Part shown: piece after piece, positions 1-8,929 of the stretch
Numbering within the stretch: position 1 is the first letter of the stretch
Layout: each line of letters opens with the position of its first letter
From: Marinobacter aromaticivorans
GTDB taxonomy: Bacteria > Pseudomonadota > Gammaproteobacteria > Pseudomonadales > Oleiphilaceae
Reading direction: 5' to 3'
Length of the DNA stretch: 64,000 nucleotides
NCBI RefSeq assembly: GCF_002806975.1
Contig: NZ_NIHD01000008.1
Coordinates: forward strand, 62,001 to 126,000
Translations under genes and position numbers: made by a program
The notes under the pieces: model-generated
Databases searched by the model: none
Told to the model about the DNA's origin: nothing
What the model saw: only the letters and a program-made list of their open reading frames with translations

Positions 1-361
1 TGAACTGGCCAGGTACCAGGGTGTAATCGCTGTGATCGATGTAGTTGCGGCCCAGGGAGCTCTTCAGGTTATTCAGCAACTGGTCAAAATCACCGGCCAT
101 CAACAGGGAGCTGTCGCGCATTTCAATAATCTGAAAGGCAATCGGCGTCGGTGCCAGAGACTCATTCGGGTTTACACCCGGCTCGGCCACCATGGTGAGA
201 TCCACCCGGCTGGGCAGGTCCTCGGCGTAGCCTACCGGAATATCCGGATCCCACAGCACCTTGGCAGTTTTCGTCACGGCGTGATAAGGCGTGCTGCATC
301 CCGCGAGCACAAACACCATTGCCAGTGTCGCTGGCAGCAAGTTCCATTTGCAGGTTTTCAC
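1..361 (-). CDS. tssJ: T6SS outer-membrane lipoprotein TssJ (partial)
   Basis: Only the N-terminal part is present, because the gene runs off the left edge. Reading from a GTG at 361, the product begins with a short basic stretch, a hydrophobic segment and a lipobox LAGC at about residues 18-21, so it should be a lipoprotein. The mature part (LWDPDIPVGYAEDLPSRV, then a region ending FQIIEMRDSSLL) fits the TssJ/VasD family, which anchors the TssLM membrane complex of the type VI secretion system to the outer membrane. The GTG overlaps the stop of the upstream FHA gene by 4 bases (GTGA), which implies translational coupling. The family call rests on the lipobox, fold-like residues and the T6SS context. 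Confidence 0.85.
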   Translation of the reverse strand, partial: MKTCKWNLLPATLAMVFVLAGCSTPYHAVTKTAKVLWDPDIPVGYAEDLPSRVDLTMVAEPGVNPNESLAPTPIAFQIIEMRDSSLLMAGDFDQLLNNLKSSLGRNYIDHSDYTLVPGQF

Positions 362-1710
362 AGCAGATTCTCCCTTTGCAGTTGACGTAAATGCTGGTCG
401 TAAGCCTGATCGAATACCTCCTGAAACAGGCGCTCAAAACCCTGCTGACGACTCGATTTCAATTCCTTGTAGTAATGCTGGTACATGTCCCAGGCCCAGC
501 GACCTTCGTCTTCATTCTGTTGCAGACCGCGGCGATAGCCATGGAAGCGGCGCAACAGGGCTTCTGGTGAAAACGCATGGAGAATGGCTTCCAGCGCTTC
601 GCTAATGGCCTCGCGGGTGGCCCGCTGGTGGTGATTCAGGCTCTGCAGACTTTCCTGCACCGCCGCAGGTGCCGACAAATGCACAGGGCTGCGCTGGCTG
701 GCGAACAGGGTTTGCACGGTTTCTTCGTAGTTCCCGCCAAGACGTAAAGGGTTGTCTTCGATGGGCTGCAAGCGTGTGCGCAGGGCCTGATGCCGACTGT
801 CTTCGCCCTGATGCAGGGCCAGCAAGCCTTCGATGGTGGCTTTCAGGGTCTGCCCGGCTTCTTCCAGAAACAGCTGCATGCCATCGCTGTCTGCAAAGTT
901 GAGGCCGGTTTCCATGCCCTGCATCAGAGGGGTGGCACTGATGTGTTTGCGGCTTTGGTCATTGTGCTGAGCGTTGGTATCCCCAAGCCGCGGGTCCAGT
1001 GCACCGGTTTCGGTATGTGACATCCTGTCCTTCTCTCCTTTCCTTACCGGCAGCCCCATCGCCACGTCGCGATTCTCCCGGTATTCATCTGTTACGTCGG
1101 TTTCAGTGGCAAACCAGGCACGATCACTTGCCAAAAGTGCACTTTCTTCCTGATCCACACGTGCTGGCTCATCCTGCCAGTGCATCATGGGGTCGGCGCT
1201 GATGGTTTCTGCTTCTGCCGGCGCCAGGCCTTCCAGAGGTTCGGCTATGTGCATGTCGCTGTCACGGGCGGCCCCACGGACCAGTTCGCCTTGTGCCACA
1301 TCCACCAGCTTCCGGTCTTCTGCGGCCGACCGGTGTTCCAGCTCTTCATCACCGGCAAGCGCTGACAGCTCGCCGGCCACTAATTCTGCCCGTATGCGAT
1401 AGCGACCGATGCTGACCGTGTCGCCCTGATTCAGTCGGACCCTGCGGCCCCGCCCCACGGGCTGGGTCGCACTATTGATGTAGGTGCGGCCACTGCGATC
1501 AATCAGGCAGTAGCCGCCATCAAGAAACCGGATTTCCGCATGCCCCGGGACAGCACCGGTGCGATGGGCCGACAGTTGCCAGGTGTCGCTTTCAGCGGTG
1601 CCTATGGAGCCACCCCGGGTGCTGAAACTGTGCTCGATACCCGCACCGCTGCGCGTCGTGCCCGGGTTGGTGACTGTCAGCTTCAGTCTGGTTATCGGCT
1701 GCTCGTCCAT
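358..1710 (-). CDS. tagH: T6SS-associated FHA domain protein (TagH/VI_FHA type)
   Basis: A 450-residue cytoplasmic protein. Residues about 20-110 form a forkhead-associated domain (phosphothreonine reader), with the usual run of beta strands and the segments GHAEIRFLDGGYCLIDRSG and GDTVSIGRYRI. A low-complexity acidic linker follows. The last ~200 residues match the conserved C-terminal region of T6SS FHA proteins (PLRLGGNYEETVQTLF, then a helical end containing WAWDMYQHYYKEL). Family members take part in threonine-phosphorylation control of T6SS assembly. No PpkA or PppA gene is in the window, so the phosphorylation partners cannot be shown here. The gene lies between tssG and tssJ in one operon. 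Confidence 0.85.
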   Translation of the reverse strand: MDEQPITRLKLTVTNPGTTRSGAGIEHSFSTRGGSIGTAESDTWQLSAHRTGAVPGHAEIRFLDGGYCLIDRSGRTYINSATQPVGRGRRVRLNQGDTVSIGRYRIRAELVAGELSALAGDEELEHRSAAEDRKLVDVAQGELVRGAARDSDMHIAEPLEGLAPAEAETISADPMMHWQDEPARVDQEESALLASDRAWFATETDVTDEYRENRDVAMGLPVRKGEKDRMSHTETGALDPRLGDTNAQHNDQSRKHISATPLMQGMETGLNFADSDGMQLFLEEAGQTLKATIEGLLALHQGEDSRHQALRTRLQPIEDNPLRLGGNYEETVQTLFASQRSPVHLSAPAAVQESLQSLNHHQRATREAISEALEAILHAFSPEALLRRFHGYRRGLQQNEDEGRWAWDMYQHYYKELKSSRQQGFERLFQEVFDQAYDQHLRQLQRENLL

Positions 1711-1729
1711 GATTGGTTTCCTTATCCTG

Positions 1730-2746
1730 TTAACGGCGTATCTGAATCCGCACCGCTGGCCGGGTTTGGGATTTCTCGGGTGTTACAAACGAGTTCCAGC
1801 CCAGCCGTATTTCCTGCCCCATCTGCATCGGGCGAATATCCTGTGTCCGCATCTGCAACTCCAGGTCGTAAGCCAGCTGCTCTCGGGTGGCGAATTCCAC
1901 CAGCTTCAGCAGGCGCTGATGATCCTGTCCGTTGGGCAGAAAGTCGGCAAAACGCTGGCGGCTCAGGTTGCGAATTCGCAGAATGAACTTGCCGCTGCGA
2001 TCACGAACCTGCGAGCCCACCAATGTGTCATTGCCGAGGGTCGCGTTACTCCGGCCCAGGCGGGTTTGCTGATCTTCGCCAATCGCAACCTTGCGCAATA
2101 CCCACTGTTCGATACTCACATCGTCCAGGTCGAAACAGTGCCCGACAATGCCGCTGACCACTTCGGGAGAGCGGCTGCGGCCAGCCATAAGGCCGGAATA
2201 GGCCAGCATCTTTGACCAGTTAACCGGTGTGGCTTCCCGCAAACGGCTGTCGCCAAGACCAATAAGGGCGTAGATCAGATTGGAAAAACCATCGGAAGCG
2301 CCGGGGCGAAAACGCACGTAGTAACGGTATTTGCGCCATGACCGGTGAAACAGGGTAACCAGCCGGTGATTGAAAAAATCCAGAAAGTGCCGGCGAATAC
2401 CCAGATCCTGACCCGCTTCCCAAGCGAGATCTTCAAGGTAATAACCGGGCAACGGCGACTGGGAGCCGTGCAGCCCCAGAAAACTCACTTCCATCTGATA
2501 GGGTGCGTGCTCATGCTCCGGCGACAAGGCGGAAACCACATCGCTACCGGGAAACCCGAGGCCTGCCGCGGCTGAAAACCGGATGCGCTCCTGCCGTGGC
2601 TGCTCATCTCGACCGCCTTCCAGATCGTCACCGTGGTGCCGGTGAATCAGATCCACCAGCTGAAAAAAACTGTACCGCCGTGCATTGCCCAGAACGGGTT
2701 GCAGGCCGGCTACATCAGCGGTTGCTGACCTTGCTGTAACGTCCAT
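1730..2746 (-). CDS. tssG: T6SS baseplate protein TssG
   Basis: A 338-residue baseplate wedge component that works with TssF, TssE and TssK on the cytoplasmic side of the inner membrane. The N-terminus has the typical YSFFQLVDLIHRH segment, followed by the family's conserved motifs (EVSFLGLHGSQSPLPGYYLE and a HRSWRKYRYY segment). The length is normal for TssG. The start at 2746 gives a 37-base overlap with the end of tssF, as often seen for this pair. No internal stop or frameshift was seen. Confidence 0.93.
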   Translation of the reverse strand: MDVTARSATADVAGLQPVLGNARRYSFFQLVDLIHRHHGDDLEGGRDEQPRQERIRFSAAAGLGFPGSDVVSALSPEHEHAPYQMEVSFLGLHGSQSPLPGYYLEDLAWEAGQDLGIRRHFLDFFNHRLVTLFHRSWRKYRYYVRFRPGASDGFSNLIYALIGLGDSRLREATPVNWSKMLAYSGLMAGRSRSPEVVSGIVGHCFDLDDVSIEQWVLRKVAIGEDQQTRLGRSNATLGNDTLVGSQVRDRSGKFILRIRNLSRQRFADFLPNGQDHQRLLKLVEFATREQLAYDLELQMRTQDIRPMQMGQEIRLGWNSFVTPEKSQTRPAVRIQIRR

Positions 2747-4482
2747 GTATACCGTTCCTGATTGTCTGTATTCACCACTTCCAGTTGGTGAAATGCGTTG
2801 ATGCTGGCATAAAGTGCAAAAAACTGGCTGAGTACTGTGCCGAACAGGTACAGATCGCCCTCCGAGGCAAAGGCCTGCTGATCCAGTTTTATTTCCGAGC
2901 GAATTCCCCGCACCGGCAGCCCCCGGATCATCTTGTCCACCGGATTGGTTTCGATGGCGCTGATACCCGCAAGCCGCTTCTGGGACACCCGCTCCGCCTG
3001 GCGATCCACCAGTGCGCGGAAGTCATACACCCGCAACACCGTGCGCAGGGCATCCACATCCAGCATGGAGAGATAGTTGAGCGACAGATTGGAAATCAGC
3101 GTCCACAACAGGCTGCCATCCAGAGTCGGCCTCAAGGTGGCGGTAGGGCGGGTGATATTGCTGAATGAGGCAAACGCCGGTGTGGTTTCCGTGGCCATGC
3201 ACACTTCCCCTACCGCCAGTTGCTGCGGCAGTTGCCGGTTGGTGCAGGTCAGAGTCAGGGAAATCGCTTCCTGGCGATCCATACACTCGGATTCGTCACC
3301 GCGAACAAACGACATATAGTGATCAAAGCCATCACCGCGCACGCTGTCCTTGGCTCGAACCCGGTAATACAGGGCTGTGCGGCCACGATCCCGCTCAACT
3401 TCGTGCTGAAAGCTCTCAAACGCCGTATACAGCCGCCGCTCGCCCCGCCCTGACCGGCCTTCCAGCCAGCCTTCCACCTGTTCAATACTGAACACTTCAA
3501 AATGATCCGGCGAACGGCTGGATGCCAGTATCCGGTACTCGGTCTGGCGCCCGTTAAGATCCACCGGCTCACCCTCATGGGTAAACAGATTCACCGCCGG
3601 CGTGCAGTAAAGTTGCATGTTCTCCGCCCGAACCCGGGCATCCGGCGGCAGAATCCGGCTGAAATGAAAGCGCAGGCTGATTTCATCTGCCTGAACCGCC
3701 GGCAAACGGTTCTTCAGACCGGTAATGTCCACAAACCGGAAGGCCTCGGGAAAGCTCAGGTATTCCTGCAGAATCCGGTAGCCGGAATAGGCGTTCTTGG
3801 GATAAGGCAACAGCGCCTCATCACTGGCGAAGCCAACCGGCTTCAACAAAGACGTCGGCAGCCTGTACACCGAACCGCCAACCACCAGCTCCATGCGACT
3901 GAGGTAGTGGTTCAGCCACAAGTAAAGCGTTTCAGCCGTGTGGTTATCACCGCCCAGATAGAAACGAAGGCTATCCAGCCCAAGAGCACTCAATGGCTGA
4001 TCAGTGTGTAATGCCAAATCCACGGTCATCGACGACACTTCCCGTGAATGCTCGGCGTGAGCATCCGCCACACTGATCGGAAATACATCCACCGCACGAC
4101 AGGTACGAAACCGGCACTGAGTCTGCCGTGTGGAATCTCCCAACGGACGGCTCTTGATTTCCGTGTACCGCTCAACGGTCTGACGCTCACTGATCGCATG
4201 CAACTGAGGATCAAACCTCATAATGGTGCAGCTAGGTACTGGGCGGAGATAGTTCGGCCACAACATGTTCAACAGAGAATGCGTAAGCTCCGGAAACTCG
4301 TCTTCCACCTTCTCCCGAAGCTTCCCGGTCAAAAACGCAAAGCCTTCCAGCAACCGCTCCACATCCGGATCGGTGCTTTGTTCCGATAAAAACCGGGTCA
4401 GTTGCGGGTGAGCCTCAGCAAACTCCCGCCCCTGCAGCCTCAAAAAACTCAACTCATCCCTGTAAAACCGATTCAACTTCAT
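2710..4482 (-). CDS. tssF: T6SS baseplate protein TssF
   Basis: A 590-residue protein. The start at 4482 (MKLNRFYRDELSFLR) is preferred over an ATG nine codons upstream, because it gives the canonical TssF N-terminus. The early segments QGREFAEAHPQL and EDEFPELTHSLLNMLWPNYL are family signatures. TssF pairs with TssG in the T6SS baseplate around the sheath-tube base. The gene is separated from tssE by 146 bases that hold a long hairpin (4521-4605), which is unusual inside an otherwise tightly packed operon. Confidence 0.94.
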   Translation of the reverse strand: MKLNRFYRDELSFLRLQGREFAEAHPQLTRFLSEQSTDPDVERLLEGFAFLTGKLREKVEDEFPELTHSLLNMLWPNYLRPVPSCTIMRFDPQLHAISERQTVERYTEIKSRPLGDSTRQTQCRFRTCRAVDVFPISVADAHAEHSREVSSMTVDLALHTDQPLSALGLDSLRFYLGGDNHTAETLYLWLNHYLSRMELVVGGSVYRLPTSLLKPVGFASDEALLPYPKNAYSGYRILQEYLSFPEAFRFVDITGLKNRLPAVQADEISLRFHFSRILPPDARVRAENMQLYCTPAVNLFTHEGEPVDLNGRQTEYRILASSRSPDHFEVFSIEQVEGWLEGRSGRGERRLYTAFESFQHEVERDRGRTALYYRVRAKDSVRGDGFDHYMSFVRGDESECMDRQEAISLTLTCTNRQLPQQLAVGEVCMATETTPAFASFSNITRPTATLRPTLDGSLLWTLISNLSLNYLSMLDVDALRTVLRVYDFRALVDRQAERVSQKRLAGISAIETNPVDKMIRGLPVRGIRSEIKLDQQAFASEGDLYLFGTVLSQFFALYASINAFHQLEVVNTDNQERYTWTLQQGQQPLM

Positions 4483-4520
4483 CCAACTACACCTGAACAA
4501 CTGCAACAATGTTCGAAAAG

Positions 4521-4605
4521 AGGGGGTGGGGATGCTTTTCTGGCGGGAAAAAGATGTCTGAGCGCAGCGAGTTGTTTTCCCAGAAGAAAAGCATCCCCAC
4601 CCCCT
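4521..4605. repeat. Long imperfect inverted repeat between tssE and tssF
   Basis: Two 30-base arms (4521-4550 and 4576-4605) are complementary at 27 of 30 positions, with a 25-base apex that reads TCTGAGCGCAGCGAGTTG on the plus strand. The arms are G-rich then T-rich on the left and mirrored on the right. The element ends 38 bases before the tssF ATG in the direction of transcription and there is no T-run, so it does not look like an ordinary intrinsic terminator. It could moderate tssF translation, process or stabilise the mRNA, or be an immobile intergenic repeat. Confidence 0.85.
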
Positions 4606-4628
4606 CGCTCCACCACAGTCCCCGCCAG

Positions 4629-5057
4629 TTACATCACCCGGTAATAACGCTTGTCATCCAGTAATAAATCTATGGTTGTCTTGTCGTCTTTAGAGCCAAG
4701 GTTCAGATAAACCGTCACCTGAAACCGCAACTGCAAAGGATCCGGCCCCTGAGGCAAAGCAACCACATCAACCCGCTTTACTCTGGGCTCATACTTCTCA
4801 ATACACTGCCGGATTGCACTGCGGATCTGGATACTCAGATCGTAAGTACCCAGGGTCGCATCGTTGAAATCCAGCAGCCCCAGCTCCGGCGCACAGGCGC
4901 TGTTACCGGGGTGGGCATTGAGAAGGCGAACCAGATGGCGCTTGATGGAAGCCACCACATGGGTGACCTCCCCCATGCTCTGCCCTTCCGGATCAGTGGC
5001 CTGCTCCAATCGCTCGAACAGGCTGCCTCCCGTGGATTGCGCGTCGCCACTGAACAC
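4629..5057 (-). CDS. tssE: T6SS baseplate protein TssE (gp25-like)
   Basis: A 142-residue protein of the phage T4 gp25/lysozyme-like fold family found at the T6SS baseplate hub. The motif PELGLLDFNDATLGTYDLS and the segment IEKYEPRVKRVDV (with the conserved EPR) are typical. The likely start is the GTG at 5057, just after the tssC stop with a 3-base gap, so translation is probably coupled. Its C-terminus is followed by the 4521-4605 hairpin. Confidence 0.92.
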   Translation of the reverse strand: MFSGDAQSTGGSLFERLEQATDPEGQSMGEVTHVVASIKRHLVRLLNAHPGNSACAPELGLLDFNDATLGTYDLSIQIRSAIRQCIEKYEPRVKRVDVVALPQGPDPLQLRFQVTVYLNLGSKDDKTTIDLLLDDKRYYRVM

Positions 5058-5060
5058 GGA

Positions 5061-6542
5061 TTAATCCTTGTCCAGACGGCCTACCAGCGACAGCTCGAAG
5101 TTGGCACCCATGTATTTGAAGTGCGGACGCACGGCCAGAGATACCTGGTACCAGCCTGGATCGCCTTCTACATCGGAAACCGTTACCTGAGCTGCGCGCA
5201 GCGGGCGGCGGCTGCGTACTTCCGCCGGCGGGTTTTCCTGATCAGCCACGTACTGGCGAATCCAGGTGTTCAGTTCGCGCTCAAGATCCTGACGCTCTTT
5301 CCAGGAACCGATCTGCTCCCGCTGCAGCACCTTGATGTAATGAGCCAGGCGGTTAACGATCATCATGTAAGGCAGCTGGGTACCCAACTTGTAGTTGGTT
5401 TCCGCTTCCTTGCCTTCCTTGGTGTTCGGGAACTGCTTGGGCTTCTGTACGGAGTTGGCTGAGAAGAAGGCCGCGTTATCGCTGCCCTTACGCATGGTGA
5501 GGGAGATAAAGCCTTCGTCGGCCATTTCGTATTCACGACGGTCGGTGATCAGCACTTCTGTGGGAATCTTGGCTTCCAGCTGGCCGAAAGATTCGAACAG
5601 GTGAACCGGCAGATCTTCCACCGCACCACCGCTTTGCGGGCCGATGATGTTCGGGCACCAGCGGTATTTGGCAAAGCTCTCGGTCAATCGCGTCGCCAGC
5701 AGGTAGGCGGTGTTGCCCCACAGGTAATGCTCGTGATCGCCGGAGACATCTTCCTTGTAGTTAAAGCTGCGCACCGGATTTTCGCTTGGGTCATAGGGTA
5801 CCCGAAGCAGAAAACGTGGCGATGTCAGGCCCAGGTAACGGGCGTCTTCGGATTCACGCAGGGCGCGCCACCTGGCGTATTTCGGGCCTTCGAAAACGGC
5901 TTTCAGTTCCTTGATGGCCGGCAGTTCCTGGTAGCTGTCTACGCCAAAGAATGACGGCGCAACCGAGGACAGGAAAGGCGCGTGAGCCATGGCACCAACA
6001 GACGATACATACTGCAGCAGCTTCATATCCGGTGTAGACGGTGTGAACGCATAGTTACCAACAACCGCGCCTACCGGCTCGCCGCCGAACTGGCCATATT
6101 CCGTGGAATAAATATGCTTGTAGAAGCCGGTCTGAGTGACATCGGGAGCGAACTCGAAGTCTTCGAGAAGTTCGGTTTTCGTGGCATGCAAAATATCCAC
6201 TTTGATGTTTTCGCGGAAGTCAGTGCGATCAACCATCAGTTTGAGGCCACGCCAGGCGGATTCCAATTCCTGCAGCTTTGGCGCATGCAGAATTTCATCC
6301 ATCTGGGCGCTGATCTTGCGATCCAGCTCTACCACCATCCGGTCAACCAGTGCCTTGTTGACCGGCTGCCCCTTTTCTTCGCTTTTCAGCAGGTTGGCAA
6401 TAAACGTTGCAACGCCTTTGCGGGCGACATCGTAGCCCTCGTCAGCTGGCGCCATGCGACTGTTGGCCATAACCTGGTCAAGCAAGGAGCCTTCCATTAC
6501 AGATTCGGAGGCAGCAGATTGCTGCGCAGCAGTATCAGACAT
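5061..6542 (-). CDS. tssC: T6SS contractile sheath large subunit TssC (VipB)
   Basis: A 493-residue protein, the family's usual length. Diagnostic segments are LESAWRGLKLMVDRTDF, EPVGAVVGNYAF and the C-terminal GANFELSLVGRLD. TssC and TssB assemble the contractile sheath that drives the Hcp tube, and ClpV later disassembles it. The gene follows tssB by 76 bases and leads directly into tssE. It is intact, with no unusual features. Confidence 0.97.
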   Translation of the reverse strand: MSDTAAQQSAASESVMEGSLLDQVMANSRMAPADEGYDVARKGVATFIANLLKSEEKGQPVNKALVDRMVVELDRKISAQMDEILHAPKLQELESAWRGLKLMVDRTDFRENIKVDILHATKTELLEDFEFAPDVTQTGFYKHIYSTEYGQFGGEPVGAVVGNYAFTPSTPDMKLLQYVSSVGAMAHAPFLSSVAPSFFGVDSYQELPAIKELKAVFEGPKYARWRALRESEDARYLGLTSPRFLLRVPYDPSENPVRSFNYKEDVSGDHEHYLWGNTAYLLATRLTESFAKYRWCPNIIGPQSGGAVEDLPVHLFESFGQLEAKIPTEVLITDRREYEMADEGFISLTMRKGSDNAAFFSANSVQKPKQFPNTKEGKEAETNYKLGTQLPYMMIVNRLAHYIKVLQREQIGSWKERQDLERELNTWIRQYVADQENPPAEVRSRRPLRAAQVTVSDVEGDPGWYQVSLAVRPHFKYMGANFELSLVGRLDKD

Positions 6543-6618
6543 ACCACATCCCTTCAGTACGTGATTGATATTCGGTGTTGTATACCGCGCTCAGGCGGCA
6601 GCCCTGACTAAATTCTGG

Positions 6619-7113
6619 TTACTCGCCGTCGGTAGCCAGTTCAAGCTCAGACAACAGGGTTTCCCGGGCTTCGTCGTTATCCAGCAATTCCTGCAGCTTG
6701 GAACGGAACGCAGGCACATTACCCAGCGGGCCTTTCAAGGCCACAAGCGCTTCCCGCAGTTCAATGAGCTTCTTCAGCTCGGGAACCTGGCGGGCAATGC
6801 TGTCGGGTGAGAAATCATCCAGGGTCTGGAATTCGAGAATGACCGGCAATTCCTCGGCTTGCTCGTCCAGCTGGTTGGAAACGGTGGTGGAAAGCGTAAG
6901 CCCGGCCTCCTTCATGACAGAACGGAAGTTGTTCTTGTCAACGGAAATGGCTTTACGTTCTTCGATGGGGGTTTCTTCGGCGTGTCCCTTGAAATCACCA
7001 ACCACGAACACCTTCAGCGGCAGTTCGGTTTCAGCCTGCTGATCTCCGGTGGCGGGGACATACTTGATATTGATGCGCTCTTTTGGCGCGACAGAACCGT
7101 CTTTGGACGACAT
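6619..7113 (-). CDS. tssB: T6SS contractile sheath small subunit TssB (VipA)
   Basis: A 164-residue protein with the family core LPLKVFVVGDFKG followed by the RSVMKEAGLTL and LDDFSPDSIARQVPEL segments. The start at 7113 (MSSKDGSV) is chosen because a GGGAG ribosome site precedes it; an ATG six codons upstream lacks one. It is the first gene of the T6SS operon visible here. The 290 bases upstream (7114-7403) separate it from a divergent gene, and I saw no sigma-54 site or other clear promoter in them. Confidence 0.95.
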   Translation of the reverse strand: MSSKDGSVAPKERINIKYVPATGDQQAETELPLKVFVVGDFKGHAEETPIEERKAISVDKNNFRSVMKEAGLTLSTTVSNQLDEQAEELPVILEFQTLDDFSPDSIARQVPELKKLIELREALVALKGPLGNVPAFRSKLQELLDNDEARETLLSELELATDGE

Positions 7114-7403
7114 GGCTTGCTCCCTGTGCAAATCATTTGCAGTTGTTCAATCCCTTGTGCGGACCATCCTGGTGCGCAACGGCGAAACTGTACACAGATC
7201 GTCCTTGTTTCTCAAGCAAAAACTGGCCAGCAAAACGTCAGACTGTGAGCACGGGCAAGCTTTTGCCAACTTGCGTCCAGTAGGGCCGTATTGGCGAAAC
7301 CAACCTGAGAACAGGTCAATGACGACGGGCGGTGCCATGGCTATACTCCTGCATACCCTCAAGGTTTCATGGCATTATCACAATAACCAAGGAGACGATT
7401 GAT

Positions 7404-7664
7404 ATGAGCGACTTGAAAGCGAAGTTCGACGAGGCAGTAAACTACATCCAGACGGCGGAAGGCGACTTTAAACCCTCCAACGAGATGAAGCTGGAGTTTT
7501 ACGCCCTGTACAAACAGGGAACCGAAGGCGATGTGTCGGGCAAACGCCCGGGCATGATGGATTTTGTAGGGCGCGCCAAGTACGACGCCTGGGAAAAGTG
7601 CAAAGGTATGCCCAAAGAAAAGGCTATGCAAAAATACATCGACAAGCTCGAAGCCCTCAAGTAG
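7404..7664 (+). CDS. Acyl-CoA-binding protein (ACBP family)
   Basis: An 86-residue protein that matches the ACBP four-helix family over its whole length. The characteristic signatures are FYALYKQGTEGDV, the FVGRAKYDAWEKCKGM helix with the conserved Lys and Trp, and the C-terminal AMQKYIDKLEAL. Family members bind medium and long-chain acyl-CoA in the cytoplasm. Such genes are sporadic in bacteria but known in lipid-rich marine gammaproteobacteria. The ATG at 7404 has an AAGGAG ribosome site nine bases upstream. No operon partner is present. Confidence 0.93.
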   Translation: MSDLKAKFDEAVNYIQTAEGDFKPSNEMKLEFYALYKQGTEGDVSGKRPGMMDFVGRAKYDAWEKCKGMPKEKAMQKYIDKLEALK

Positions 7665-7745
7665 AGCGCCCGGCTTTCCGGTCCCGGTAAAAACCCGCCG
7701 GGATCGCACCCCTTGTTCACAATGCCTGTTGATTCCCGGCAGATG

Positions 7746-8204
7746 TCAGCGATCGGTCATATTCACATTGAGTGTCTCGTACGTGCGGTTTTCCGGCGGG
7801 CGAATCACGTAATTGTTGCTGTGGGTCTGCCCTGGAACAGACTTTGGCATACTGAAACGGAACTCAACCGGTATTTCCGAGCGGCCAAGGTCGGTGCGGC
7901 TGTCACGCGGCTGCAGTGCCAGCGGATCCAGATAAAAGTCATCCTTGCCTGCCGGCTGCACTGGAACACCCTCCGCCGGCGCCGCAAGGCCACCTTCGAT
8001 CACCGTGTCGGAAAGAGCATCTTCAGCAATGGAATGGAAAGGAATGGTTTCCAGCGTTGAGCGTTGCTCAACCTCAAACAGCTGGTTCTCTTCAGGACGG
8101 GGCTGGGCACTGGCCGACCCTGCTATCATGCACAGGAGAGCTACAGAAACGAGTCCGGAGCCTATCCACTCAAGCTTTCTGGCGATACGATGCAAAACAT
8201 TCAT
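7746..8204 (-). CDS. Small exported protein of unknown function
   Basis: A 152-residue protein that I do not recognise. The first ~34 residues form a good Sec signal peptide: a basic start, a hydrophobic core (GLVSVALLCMIAG), and a likely cleavage after SASA. The rest is acidic and polar, without cysteines or repeats, so a periplasmic location is likely. The start at 8204 has an AGGA site upstream; an in-frame ATG at 8213 is the alternative. It is transcribed away from the divergent greB, with about 200 bases between them. Confidence 0.6.
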   Translation of the reverse strand: MNVLHRIARKLEWIGSGLVSVALLCMIAGSASAQPRPEENQLFEVEQRSTLETIPFHSIAEDALSDTVIEGGLAAPAEGVPVQPAGKDDFYLDPLALQPRDSRTDLGRSEIPVEFRFSMPKSVPGQTHSNNYVIRPPENRTYETLNVNMTDR

Positions 8205-8405
8205 GGCGTCCATCCTGATCTGAGATGCATTTTCCCGGAAATGTGTCAATTTTTGATCAGTTTATCGCTAAACCGGTCGCACTTCTCGCACAATTGACCG
8301 TTTTGTGACAACTTTCACTGACACAAACCATTGAATTGCCCGGCATACACCCTCTTTTCAGTTACTTTTTATACTTCTTACATTATTTGTAAAAAAGGAG
8401 CGGCC

Positions 8406-8879
8406 TTGAAGACACCACTGATTACCAGGCAGGGCTACGATGAACTGCAAAAAGAGCTTGATGAACTCTGGCGTTTTGAACGCCCGGAGATTACGAAAAA
8501 GGTCACCTGGGCAGCCAGCCTTGGTGATCGCAGTGAAAACGCAGACTATCAGTACAACAAAAAACGGCTGCGGGAGATTGATCGGCGGGTGCGCTATCTG
8601 AGACGCTGCCTGGACAATCTCAAGGTGGTTGAACACCATCCGGAACAGGAGGGAAAGGTCTTTTTCGGGGCCTGGGTAGAGGTCGAAAACGATGATGGCA
8701 AAACCCTGAGGTTCCGAATTGTAGGTTATGACGAAATATTCAACCGTAAGGATTACATATCCATAGATTCACCCATGGCCCGGGCCCTGCTGAAAAAGGA
8801 AGTGGGTGATGAAGCCGAGGTAAGAACCGAAGCCGGAACAGCAACCTGGTATATCAATGCTATTGAATACCAAAAATAG
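8406..8879 (+). CDS. greB: Transcription elongation factor GreB
   Basis: A 157-residue cleavage-stimulating factor that rescues backtracked RNA polymerase. The N-terminal coiled coil begins LITRQGYDELQKELDELW and carries the acidic tip motif GDRSENADYQYNKKRLRE. The FKBP-like C-terminal domain includes the SPMARALLKKEVGDEAEV segment. The start is a TTG at 8406 with a strong AAAGGAG site five bases upstream; an upstream in-frame ATG at 8331 would add a non-conserved 25-residue extension. The length then agrees with known GreB proteins. Confidence 0.95.
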   Translation: MKTPLITRQGYDELQKELDELWRFERPEITKKVTWAASLGDRSENADYQYNKKRLREIDRRVRYLRRCLDNLKVVEHHPEQEGKVFFGAWVEVENDDGKTLRFRIVGYDEIFNRKDYISIDSPMARALLKKEVGDEAEVRTEAGTATWYINAIEYQK

Positions 8880-8905
8880 AGTCGCAACCGGAGCGTTCCG
8901 GGCAG

Positions 8906-8929
8906 AAAAAAACCCCGTAAGAACGGGGT
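8906..8929 (-). terminator. Intrinsic terminator on the minus strand, no annotated gene directly upstream
   Basis: Read on the minus strand, the stem ACCCCGT-TCTT-ACGGGGT is followed by seven T residues, a textbook rho-independent terminator. It cannot serve greB, which runs on the plus strand. The nearest minus-strand gene upstream is the sensor kinase, whose stop is more than 500 bases away with a plus-strand gene in between. It therefore ends either a long 3' UTR antisense to that gene or an unannotated small RNA. Confidence 0.75.

Noticed and set aside
7325..7345. Possible sigma-54 site upstream of tssB (TGGCAC on the minus strand)
   Set aside because: The -12 element is absent at the required spacing, so only half of the promoter matches.
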